Positions 1 through 5,720 of a DNA stretch of 5,720 nt are shown here, in pieces. The number at the start of each line of letters is the position of its first letter. The first letter of the stretch is position 1. The notes under the pieces are model-generated. The model worked only from the letters and a program-made list of their open reading frames with translations. It ran no database searches and was not told the origin of the DNA. Origin of the DNA: an uncultured Lachnospiraceae bacterium (GTDB taxonomy: Bacteria > Bacillota > Clostridia > Lachnospirales > Lachnospiraceae); NCBI GenBank assembly GCA_902797015.1, contig CADBRG010000152.1, positions 1-5,720 of the forward strand, given 5' to 3'. Made by a program: the position numbers and the translations under genes.

Positions 1-588
1 CGGCCGGAGAGATTCCTGGTCCCGTTGATCGAGCAGTTCCGTGCACAGCATCCCGACATCCATCTGCGGATCGAATCGGATGCAGCCCAGGATATCCGCT
101 CTCTGCTGCAAAACAATGAAGCGGATATCATCTTCTCGATCCAGTATGATTTTGAAAACCGTGACATGGATCAGATCACATGCCGTTTCTTCGGCGAGAC
201 CCCGCACTGTGCCTGTATGAAGCGGACCAATCCACTGGCACAGAATGAAACACTGTCCGTGGATGATCTGAAGTTTTCCGAATTCATCTGTATCTCACCG
301 CAGGTATTACCGGAATACGTACACATGCTGCACGAGCTGTGTCAACCATACGGATTTGTCCCGAACATCACCAATTATGTGACTTCGGCAAATTCCCTGA
401 CACTGAACATCTACTCCGATCAGGAGATCTTCATTTGTGACAAGTACTATGCTGACGGGAATTCCAAGGATCATGTCCTGATCCCGATCCGCGACACCGC
501 AAGTCACATCGTTGCAGCGTGGCGAAAAGACAATCCGAAAAAATACTTATCGGATTTTATCAAAACAACCGAAGAGATCTTTCAATAA
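1..588 (+). CDS. LysR-family transcriptional regulator, C-terminal effector-binding domain (5' end outside window)
   Basis: The frame is open from base 1, so this is the 3' part of a longer gene; the TTG at 25 is an internal Leu codon, not a start. The 195 visible residues read as a LysR substrate-binding domain. They open with RPERFLVPLIEQFRAQHPDI, the usual first strand and helix after the linker. Next come a NNEADIIFS segment (family 'G.lDlai' position) and an NPLAQNETLSVDDL segment (the family's 'HPLA....v...dL' signature). The N-terminal winged helix-turn-helix and linker lie upstream of the window. Proteins of this family bind DNA as oligomers and respond to a small-molecule inducer held in this domain; neither inducer nor target can be read here. 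The gene converges on the kinase/transporter operon and shares a terminator with it, so it probably belongs to a separate unit. The family call is confident, the function is unknown. Confidence 0.88.
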   Translation, partial: RPERFLVPLIEQFRAQHPDIHLRIESDAAQDIRSLLQNNEADIIFSIQYDFENRDMDQITCRFFGETPHCACMKRTNPLAQNETLSVDDLKFSEFICISPQVLPEYVHMLHELCQPYGFVPNITNYVTSANSLTLNIYSDQEIFICDKYYADGNSKDHVLIPIRDTASHIVAAWRKDNPKKYLSDFIKTTEEIFQ

Positions 589-632
589 AAAATGCCGGAC
601 GCCTTCATGTGAAGGTGTCCGACTTTTCTTTC
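587..632. terminator. Bidirectional intrinsic terminator between convergent genes
   Basis: A 13-position stem pairs 594-606 with 611-623 around the loop ATGT (607-610), with one C/A mismatch and one G-T wobble. On the + strand it is followed by TTTTCTTT (624-631). On the minus strand the A-run at 587-592 becomes a T-tract after the same stem. It starts right after the LysR stop codon and lies 20-60 bases beyond the stop of the minus-strand kinase gene, so it fits as a shared rho-independent terminator for both units. Confidence 0.85.
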
Positions 633-651
633 CGTACCATGTTCCCGGTTC

Positions 652-1260
652 TTATTTCATCTCATAAAGTCCCTTTAAAATCTTAATGATCTCCTCCTCG
701 CTCCAGTCTGAGGAGTTGATCACCATGTCATAGTCTGACGGTTTTCCCCAGTCTTTGTCTGTAAAGAAGCTGTAATAGGATTTCCTCTGCCGGTCTGTTT
801 TGCGGATCAGCTCGGAAGCTGCCCGCTCTCCTAAGTTTTCACGCTTCATTACACGCTCGATCCGGTCATCCATCGAAGCTGCGATGAATACGGAGATCAC
901 ATTCAGATCCGGCTCTTTTTCGAGAATCGCGTCCGCGCATCTGCCGACGAATACACAGGAGGATTCTTTTGCCTTCTGCAGGATGAAGTCCTTCTGCAGT
1001 GCAAAGAGGATCTCGCTGCTGGTCTTTCCGTAAAACCGGGGATTGGATCCTTCATAAAAAACAGGACGGAACATCGGATTCGGCAGTCTCTCATCACTTT
1101 TTTCCAGAAGATCCGCCGGAAGGTCTGTTTCCTTGAGTGCCTTTGAAAGAATGTCCTTGTCATAATAAGGAATGGCCAGTTCCCCCGCGATCTTTTGTCC
1201 AATGTCGCGACCACCGCTGCCAAACTGTCTGCCGATACATAAAATCGTATTCTTTTTCAT
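652..1260 (-). CDS. Cytidylate kinase-like family protein (P-loop nucleotide kinase fold)
   Basis: A 202-aa cytoplasmic protein that matches the cytidylate kinase-like family common in Clostridia. The N-terminus holds the phosphate-binding loop GRQFGSGGRDIG (residues 10-21), followed by an alpha helix and PYYDKDIL (31-38). A central FVGRCADAIL segment (104-113) corresponds to the family's 'vGR.ad.iL' strand. The C-terminal part has Arg133/Arg137/Arg140, a lid-like DRQRKSYYSFF (156-166), Trp171, and YDMVINSS (177-184), all typical of the family. The usual Walker A Lys is Gly here (GSGG), which as far as I know is normal for this family. Bona fide Cmk phosphorylates CMP/dCMP; the substrate of this branch is not established, so cmk is not assigned. 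Start choice: ATG at 1260 has AGAGAGGA 7-8 bases upstream and puts the P-loop at the usual distance from the N-terminus. An in-frame ATG at 1302 would add 14 residues and overlap the transporter stop as ATGA, but its upstream site is weaker. The gene is second in the operon with the transporter. Confidence 0.85.
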   Translation of the reverse strand: MKKNTILCIGRQFGSGGRDIGQKIAGELAIPYYDKDILSKALKETDLPADLLEKSDERLPNPMFRPVFYEGSNPRFYGKTSSEILFALQKDFILQKAKESSCVFVGRCADAILEKEPDLNVISVFIAASMDDRIERVMKRENLGERAASELIRKTDRQRKSYYSFFTDKDWGKPSDYDMVINSSDWSEEEIIKILKGLYEMK

Positions 1261-1267
1261 CGCTGTT

Positions 1268-1275
1268 TCCTCTCT
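1268..1275 (-). promoter_or_regulatory. Ribosome binding site of the kinase-like gene
   Basis: On the minus strand AGAGAGGA precedes the ATG at 1260, with 8 bases between its GAGG core and the start. It favours this start over the ATG at 1302 that overlaps the transporter stop codon. Confidence 0.6.
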
Positions 1276-1298
1276 CTCAAAATGCACCTGTTCGCTGA

Positions 1299-4200
1299 TC
1301 ATCCGGAATCTTTCTCTTCTTCCGTAAAACGCTGTCCCTTCTTACATACGATCCGGTCAAACAAAGCAAGCGTGCCGGGCAGGATCAAAAGAATCAGGAT
1401 GACTGCCGTCAGCGATCCGATCGAGATCGTGCTGCAGATCTCTCCGATCATCGGATCTGCAAATGCATAGCTCATGATGAATGTCACGACGATCAGGATC
1501 AGTCCCGATGTCATGATCGTATGGATCGATCCGTCATATGCTGCCAACAGGGATTCTTTTACCCCCTTCGACCTTCGATTCTCCCGGTAATGGTTCGTAT
1601 ACAGGATTCCATAGTCGATCGTCGCACCCATCAGAATGCTCTGTACGATCAAGAGCGCTAAGTAATTGATGCTTAAGTCGCGCAGGCCCATGCTTGTCAT
1701 CATCACATAAACCGCTGTCTGGATCAGAAGCACCAGAATGATCGGTACTGAGAGTGCACGGAACGTCAAAAGCACGACCAGAAAGATCGCCAGCGCGGTC
1801 AGCAGTGAGATCTTATTCAACTCTGACCGGAAGGTCTGTGACATCTCATATGCCATTGCGGAATTCCCGATCAGATGATAGTTCCCTTCTCCAAGCGTTT
1901 CATTGCAGCGCTTCGTCAGTTCTCCAATGTAAGCAAACGTCTCATCCGATTCTGCCGGGAGCCACGCGGAGACCAGTGCGAGCGAATAATTCGGCCCTAC
2001 CAGCTGCTTGGCTGCATCCCTGATCTCTTCCTGTGCATCGGCAAGATCCGCTTTTGTATCCTCATCAAAGAAGTCCGCAAACCGTGCATCCTGCATCGCT
2101 TCATCATTCAGGCAATCGACAAATTCCTGAAAGGACATTGTCCAGTTATTATTATAAGCCTGTTTGCTGAAATAATAAATATATAAAAGTTCCAGCTGGT
2201 TTAAATCCATATCGCCGCCGAGACCTTCCATCAGGTCCATCATCTCCTGCGGCGTATATTTTTTGCCTGACAGGACAGCATCGACGATCCGAAGGCCCGA
2301 TTCCAGGTCCTCTCTGCTGTCTGCATCGATCCGGTCTGCCATCTCGGGATCACTTAAGACCTCGTCATTGATGAAATGCAGGAAATCCGCCGGACTCATC
2401 GCCCATCCGTCGGTACTTCCTTTTTTATACCGGTAAAGCGTATACAGCATTCTGGCCTGGTCATCTTCCATTCCCAGGAGGTCTGCCATCTCACCCGCCG
2501 AATATGCCTTTCCGGATTTTGCGGCATCCATGATTTTCTTCAGGGTCTCCAGTTGCGAGAGTTCCGATGCTCCCATCGCGCCGGAGAACTGATCCCTGTT
2601 TGCAAGGATATGGGAAACGACCGTGTAGACCGAAAGCTTATAGCCGCCACTGCTCTTTCCGATCGCATCGTATGCGTACAGAAGCGCCATATTTTCGGCA
2701 TCCATACCGAACAGATCCGCTGCCTCCGATGCGCCAAGCTTCTTCCCGGAAAGGGTCAGCTGCATCATTGCCTGCAGTTGCTTCAGATTGGCGATCTGCT
2801 CTGCGCCGAGCATGGAACCATACTGTGCGTCGGATGCAACATCCGCGATCAGGAAGTCAACAAATTCCGTTTCTGACATTGTCACACCGGCTGCTTTTGC
2901 AGCAAGTTTTTCCATGACTCGTGCTTCCACCATCTTTGCAACTTCTTCCTCAGAAGGAGTCGCCTGCGCCGCCGCTTCCTGTGCCGCAGCTTCTGATGCC
3001 TTTTTTATGTCCTCGATCGCCTTCGCTTTTGCAGCCTCGATCTGTGCCTGTATCGCCGCAATCTCCTCCGGCGTCTTGCCAGCCATCTCTTCCGGGGACG
3101 GCATCATCGAAGCCATCTGCTTCTCAAGCTCTGCCTGCATCTCGGCTGCTTTCTTTTCTGCAGCCGCTTTTGCCTTCGCTTCTACATCCGCAGCGATCTC
3201 TGCCTTGATCTCTTCGATTGCCTCCTGCTGTAGTGCACCCATTTCGGCCTCGGACAGATCCTTGCTGACCTTCAGGATCATCAGCTGACTCACATCCCTC
3301 TCCTTCATGGAAAATGCACCTGCAAGTGCTGCTGCATTCTTTTGCTTTGTGATCTCATTCTTATCCGCATAATGTGCGAGCGACTGCATCTGGCTTTTCT
3401 GATCTGCACTCATCTGCGATGCCAGTGTGTCATTTGCAAGCACATCCTCTGTCAGGAATGCAACAAGCTCCGGGAAGGATTTCGTGCCTGTATCGACATT
3501 GCCCTGCGCCGCAAAATACTGTGCGTACAGAAGCCTTGCCTGCTCCGCATCCATCGAAAGGAATGAAGCCGCATCCTGATAGGTTCGGTTTGTATCGATC
3601 ACATCAGGATCCGTATAATCCTTCAACTGTTCCATCTGCGAGAGCGTATCCGCATCAAATTCCGAACCGTAATCCGGATCCGTCGCAACTTCGTTCAGGA
3701 TAAAATTGATCAGCGTCCGGATATCAAGCTTACCGGTATCGATCCCGCCGTTTTTGATGTAGTAATAAAGCAGCAGGTCGCCCGCCTGGTCACGGTCCAT
3801 ATCGAAAAAGTCTGCGAGTTCCCCGATCGACATCGCCGTTGTCAGGCGTTTTTTATTTGCAAACTTTTTCATCTGGTCTTTGTTCTCTTTGACATCATCA
3901 CCGATCTCATCGGCAAAGGTCTCATTTTCCAGAACATCATCCGCGATGAAATTCATCAGGTTCTCAACATTGATCCTGCCGGTCGCACCATCCATGAAAT
4001 GATAGTAGAAAAGCATCTGCATGACGTCATCGGTCAGCTTCATTTCCTCAGAATCAAAGCCATCCATGTCTTCGAGTTCTTCTGTCAGCTCGGCCGCGCG
4101 GTACTGCTTTCCGATTGTCGTCCCATAGGACATCACGCTGTCTACTTTTTCATCGTTTTCAATCTCGTCTAACAGCGCTGCAACTTTTTCTTCATCCTCA

Positions 4201-5378
4201 TTGCGGTATAACAGAACGATCTGATTCGTGTTCGGGAAAATCTCATTGATTTTACCCGTGGCGTTGTTGATATAGGTAATGTCCGTATTGCCCCTTGCAA
4301 AGAAGGACGCAACAAATAAAAACGCGAAGACCGGCACGATCAGACGCCGGAACCGATAGCTGAAATTCGCCAGTGGCTTCATCGGCGGATGCGGTACCTT
4401 TTTCCCGAATTTATGGATCCATTTGTCAAATATAAGGATCAGTGTCGGCAGAACGCAGAAGACACAGATCATGCTTAAGAACACGCCCTTTGCGAGGACA
4501 ACGCCCATATCCTGTCCGATCTTAAAGCTCATAAAAACAAGCACAAGCATACCGACGATCGTCGTGACCGCACTGCTTGAGACCGAAGAAAAGACATTTT
4601 TCAGTGTGTTTTTCATCGCCTGACGACGGTCAATCGTAAGGGTCAGCTCCCGCCGGTACTGGTTCATCAGGATGATCGAGTAGTCCATCGAAAGCACGAG
4701 CTGCAGGATCGCTGAGATCGAATAGGTCGTATCCGAAACGCCCGGGAGAAATGCATTGGTCCCCATGTTCAGCAGCACCGCAATTCCGATCGTAAAAAGG
4801 AATAAAAACGGTTCCACCCATGACGGACAGAGCACAAACAAAATCCCGATCAGGATCACAAGCGCCGCAATAATACCGACAACAGGCATCTCCGTCTCCG
4901 TGCTGTTGCTGACTTCAAACTCCGCCGTGTAAGCATCGCTGTCAACATAGGTCTCATCCAGCGCATCCTTGACCGCTGCCACTTCATTGCTCTTCGCCTC
5001 ATATGGAACGGTCAGTTCATAAAGCGTATACTGATCCCTGTTGTACGCTTCATCGTCTGCCTCATATGCAACATCATCCACGTATGTGATCTCTTCAAGC
5101 GTGTCGCGAAGCGGCTCCTTTTCCTCCTCAGCAAGTCCCGTAAACATGATACGGATCGTCGAATCGTTCATCGCGGAATCCGGGAATTCCTCTTCCATCT
5201 TGTCGACACCGATCTTCATGGACGAATCGTTCGGCAGAAACTCTGCCATGTCCGTAATGATGTTTACTCTGGGCATCAGAAAAAGACTGACTGCCGTCAG
5301 TACCAGAAAAACAGTAAATATGATCTTATTCCGGTTCACCAAAAATTCTGCAAGCTTTTTCATATCTCTATCATACAT
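1299..5378 (-). CDS. Giant MMPL-family (RND superfamily) transporter with repeat-expanded extracytoplasmic loop
   Basis: A 1359-aa integral membrane protein with the MMPL/RND layout: TM1 (about 19-35), first outer domain (39-163), TM2-TM6 (164-320), TM7 (344-363), a very large second outer domain (364-1188), TM8-TM12 (1190-1343) and a short charged tail. TM4 and TM10 each carry an Asp-Tyr pair (Asp232-Tyr233 in LSMDYSI; Asp255-like Asp1255-Tyr1256 in GATIDYGI). In MmpL3 such pairs form the proton relay, so proton-driven export of a lipid or other hydrophobic compound is likely; the substrate is unknown. The second porter domain is split: one half (about 386-424, QIVLLYR onward) and the other (about 1130-1175, YSLALVSAW onward) flank about 700 inserted residues made of seven repeats of about 80 aa, one broken by a coiled-coil-like segment. 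The two MMPL halves alone would give roughly 650 aa, so over half of the chain is outside the membrane. Start: ATG at 5378 has AGGA 8 bases upstream. TTG at 5399 (+7 aa) and ATG at 5363 (-5 aa) are alternatives. First gene of the operon, divergent from a TetR gene. Confidence 0.92.
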   Translation of the reverse strand: MYDRDMKKLAEFLVNRNKIIFTVFLVLTAVSLFLMPRVNIITDMAEFLPNDSSMKIGVDKMEEEFPDSAMNDSTIRIMFTGLAEEEKEPLRDTLEEITYVDDVAYEADDEAYNRDQYTLYELTVPYEAKSNEVAAVKDALDETYVDSDAYTAEFEVSNSTETEMPVVGIIAALVILIGILFVLCPSWVEPFLFLFTIGIAVLLNMGTNAFLPGVSDTTYSISAILQLVLSMDYSIILMNQYRRELTLTIDRRQAMKNTLKNVFSSVSSSAVTTIVGMLVLVFMSFKIGQDMGVVLAKGVFLSMICVFCVLPTLILIFDKWIHKFGKKVPHPPMKPLANFSYRFRRLIVPVFAFLFVASFFARGNTDITYINNATGKINEIFPNTNQIVLLYRNEDEEKVAALLDEIENDEKVDSVMSYGTTIGKQYRAAELTEELEDMDGFDSEEMKLTDDVMQMLFYYHFMDGATGRINVENLMNFIADDVLENETFADEIGDDVKENKDQMKKFANKKRLTTAMSIGELADFFDMDRDQAGDLLLYYYIKNGGIDTGKLDIRTLINFILNEVATDPDYGSEFDADTLSQMEQLKDYTDPDVIDTNRTYQDAASFLSMDAEQARLLYAQYFAAQGNVDTGTKSFPELVAFLTEDVLANDTLASQMSADQKSQMQSLAHYADKNEITKQKNAAALAGAFSMKERDVSQLMILKVSKDLSEAEMGALQQEAIEEIKAEIAADVEAKAKAAAEKKAAEMQAELEKQMASMMPSPEEMAGKTPEEIAAIQAQIEAAKAKAIEDIKKASEAAAQEAAAQATPSEEEVAKMVEARVMEKLAAKAAGVTMSETEFVDFLIADVASDAQYGSMLGAEQIANLKQLQAMMQLTLSGKKLGASEAADLFGMDAENMALLYAYDAIGKSSGGYKLSVYTVVSHILANRDQFSGAMGASELSQLETLKKIMDAAKSGKAYSAGEMADLLGMEDDQARMLYTLYRYKKGSTDGWAMSPADFLHFINDEVLSDPEMADRIDADSREDLESGLRIVDAVLSGKKYTPQEMMDLMEGLGGDMDLNQLELLYIYYFSKQAYNNNWTMSFQEFVDCLNDEAMQDARFADFFDEDTKADLADAQEEIRDAAKQLVGPNYSLALVSAWLPAESDETFAYIGELTKRCNETLGEGNYHLIGNSAMAYEMSQTFRSELNKISLLTALAIFLVVLLTFRALSVPIILVLLIQTAVYVMMTSMGLRDLSINYLALLIVQSILMGATIDYGILYTNHYRENRRSKGVKESLLAAYDGSIHTIMTSGLILIVVTFIMSYAFADPMIGEICSTISIGSLTAVILILLILPGTLALFDRIVCKKGQRFTEEEKDSG
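2001..4097 (-). repeat. Seven tandem degenerate ~80-aa protein repeats inside the MMPL transporter
   Basis: The repeats are visible at protein level only. Motif 1 resembles M-D-x-[DE]-Q-x-x-x-L-L-Y-x-Y-[YF] and starts at residues 448, 527, 609, 691, 892, 970 and 1057 (for example MDRDQAGDLLLYYY, MDAEQARLLYAQYF, MEDDQARMLYTLYR, MDLNQLELLYIYYF). Motif 2 resembles [ML]S-x-x-x-[FL]-[VL]-x-F-[IL]-x-[DE]-[DE]-V-[LA]-x-[DN] and starts at 469, 551, 633, 834, 915, 994 and 1081. Motif 2 follows motif 1 by 21-24 residues in every unit but the fourth, where the gap is 143. Approximate unit boundaries in bases: 4097-3831, 3830-3579, 3578-3333, 3332-2733, 2732-2502, 2501-2256 and 2255-2001. Units often end in a basic stretch such as SGKKL, SGKAY or SGKKY. 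First and fourth units are the most diverged. The pattern suggests a helical repeat exposed outside the cell; no named domain was recognised. Confidence 0.8.
2886..3254 (-). other. Ala/Glu/Lys/Gln-rich coiled-coil-like insertion within the fourth repeat
   Basis: Residues about 709-831 of the transporter are almost purely helix-forming: long runs of Ala, Glu, Lys and Gln with Ile/Met/Leu at regular spacing (EAIEEIKAEIAADVEAKAKA, AAIQAQIEAAKAKAIEDIKK). A Pro/Gly-containing turn, MMPSPEEMAGKTPEE (about 758-772), divides it, and another Pro occurs near 808. This suits a helical hairpin or coiled-coil arm projecting from the repeat array. It sits between motif 1 and motif 2 of repeat 4 and accounts for the extra ~120 residues there. 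The call is from composition and spacing. Confidence 0.7.
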
Positions 5379-5386
5379 ACAACGAG

Positions 5387-5392
5387 TCCTAT
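5387..5392 (-). promoter_or_regulatory. Ribosome binding site of the MMPL transporter
   Basis: ATAGGA on the minus strand ends 8 bases before the ATG at 5378. It is the best ribosome site among the three possible starts and decides the start chosen; the match to AGGAGG is only partial. Confidence 0.5.
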
Positions 5393-5400
5393 CGTTCAAT

Positions 5401-5438
5401 CAACATTGTTGTAACATATGTTTCTTTTTGAGACATGT
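5401..5438. promoter_or_regulatory. Cluster of palindromes, candidate operator of the transporter operon
   Basis: Three close palindromes share an ACA/TGT theme: CAACA-T-TGTTG (5401-5411), AACATATGTT (5413-5422, perfect) and ACATGT (5433-5438). The first two also form a larger symmetric element, AACAT-N11-ATGTT (5402-5422), of the size bound by TetR-type dimers. They lie 23-60 bases upstream of the transporter ATG, where a bound repressor would block its promoter. No convincing -35/-10 pair was found for the minus strand, so the promoter itself is not placed. The regulator is inferred to be the divergent TetR protein. Confidence 0.45.
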
Positions 5439-5477
5439 GTTGCAGAAGTCGGGTCAGGTGTGGTATGGTTAGGGGGG

Positions 5478-5524
5478 AAAGCAAGTAGAGTAGATATATT
5501 CACGCAACTTGCTATTTATCTACT
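5478..5524. promoter_or_regulatory. Two interlocked inverted repeats upstream of the TetR gene
   Basis: Inverted repeat A is AGCAAGT (5480-5486) with ACTTGCT (5507-5513). Inverted repeat B is AGTAGATA (5489-5496) with TATCTACT (5517-5524). Their arms alternate A-B-A-B, so as RNA the two stems could only coexist as a pseudoknot or act as alternatives. As DNA they could be regulator sites. A TATATT box (5495-5500) within this stretch resembles a -10 element for tetR, but no matching -35 is visible. Function is not shown. Confidence 0.4.
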
Positions 5525-5552
5525 TTTCCGGCTCCAGAAACGCCGTGATTAT

Positions 5553-5559
5553 AAGGAGG
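5553..5559 (+). promoter_or_regulatory. Ribosome binding site of the TetR-family gene
   Basis: A perfect AAGGAGG stands 5 bases before the ATG at 5565 and fixes that start. Confidence 0.85.
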
Positions 5560-5564
5560 GCACC

Positions 5565-5720
5565 ATGAAGAATTCAGACCCGCGCACCATCTTCACAAAG
5601 ACCATGCTGAAAACAGCCTGCTGCGAGCTCATTGAAACCAACCAGATTACAAAGATCACGGTAAACGAGCTCTGCACAAAGGCAGGTGTAAACCGCTCAA
5701 CTTTTTATCGCTACTACCCG
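5565..5720 (+). CDS. TetR/AcrR-family transcriptional regulator, N-terminal DNA-binding domain (3' end outside window)
   Basis: The first 52 residues are visible and the frame is open at the window edge. They form a TetR N-terminal helix-turn-helix: helix 1 (IFTKTMLKTACCELIE), the ITKITVNELCTKAGVN segment (about 28-43) equal to the family's 'iTv.eia..aGvs', and the recognition helix ending RSTFYRYYP (44-52). The ligand-binding half that would identify the inducer is missing. The gene is divergent from the MMPL transporter with 186 bases between the starts. This is the classic arrangement for a local repressor of an efflux gene, so control of the transporter operon and of itself is a reasonable inference. 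The start is well supported by the strong ribosome site. Confidence 0.9.
   Translation, partial: MKNSDPRTIFTKTMLKTACCELIETNQITKITVNELCTKAGVNRSTFYRYYP

Noticed and set aside
25..27. TTG as start codon of the LysR-like gene
   Set aside because: The frame is open to base 1 and the residues before it belong to the conserved effector-binding domain, so the real start is upstream of the window.
903..1223. Minus-strand open frame of 106 aa overlapping the kinase gene
   Set aside because: Out of frame with the kinase-like protein, which has clear family motifs over the same bases. The product is Arg-rich and without motif.
2376..2876. Plus-strand open frame of 166 aa rich in Cys, His and Arg
   Set aside because: Entirely antisense to repeats 4-6 of the transporter; its composition mirrors the repeat codons and no domain is seen.
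2788..3288. Plus-strand open frame of 166 aa, rich in Ser and Ala
   Set aside because: It is antisense to the Ala/Glu/Lys-rich coiled-coil part of the transporter. The low-complexity Ser/Ala/Phe product is what that codon bias gives on the opposite strand; no ribosome site or known domain was seen.
3831..4097. Doubt whether the first repeat unit is a true member of the array
   Set aside because: The doubt was set aside: it lacks the MD of motif 1, but the LFYYHF and LMNFIADDV segments fall at the expected spacing (79 and 82 residues before those of unit 2), so it was kept as a diverged unit.
5440..5469. TTGCAG (5440-5445) and TATGGT (5464-5469) as a tetR promoter
   Set aside because: Spacing of 18 and a TG before the -10 box are compatible, but both hexamers match the consensus weakly (3/6 and 4/6). 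Not strong enough to annotate.
5041..5472. Plus-strand open frame of 143 aa across the transporter 5' end and the intergenic palindromes
   Set aside because: Antisense to well-supported transporter coding sequence, with a Ser-rich start and no recognisable family. Treated as a shadow frame.
5548..5553. Perfect TATAAT on the minus strand (ATTATA on the + strand)
   Set aside because: No suitable -35 element lies 16-18 bases upstream, and it overlaps the TetR ribosome site. Considered chance.

Overview
The window looks like chromosomal DNA of a Gram-positive anaerobe of the class Clostridia, probably Lachnospiraceae. This is an inference from moderate GC content, dense packing, strong AGGAGG-type ribosome sites and the style of the proteins (Firmicutes-type MMPL exporter, cytidylate kinase-like protein, TetR and LysR regulators). 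Nothing in the sequence fixes the species.

Layout. At the left edge is the 3' part of a LysR-type regulator gene on the + strand (1-588). It ends at a hairpin with T-tracts on both sides (about 587-632) that can serve as terminator for both converging transcription units. From the right, a minus-strand two-gene operon runs towards that hairpin: a very large MMPL/RND-superfamily membrane transporter (5378 down to 1299, 1359 aa), then a cytidylate kinase-like P-loop protein (1260 down to 652, 202 aa). An intergenic region of about 186 bases (5379-5564) rich in palindromes separates the transporter from a divergent TetR-family regulator gene that starts at 5565 and runs off the right edge.

The likely logic is a regulator-exporter cassette. 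The TetR protein probably binds one or more of the palindromes in the shared intergenic region and controls the transporter operon and perhaps itself. The kinase-like gene travels in the same transcript; the link between its activity and export is unknown.

The most unusual content is inside the transporter. Its second extracytoplasmic porter domain is split by an insertion of about 700 residues made of seven tandem degenerate repeats of about 80 aa, each with two recognisable motifs. The fourth repeat is itself interrupted by a helical, Ala/Glu/Lys/Gln-rich coiled-coil-like segment of about 120 aa. No RNA genes, insertion sequences or CRISPR arrays were seen.
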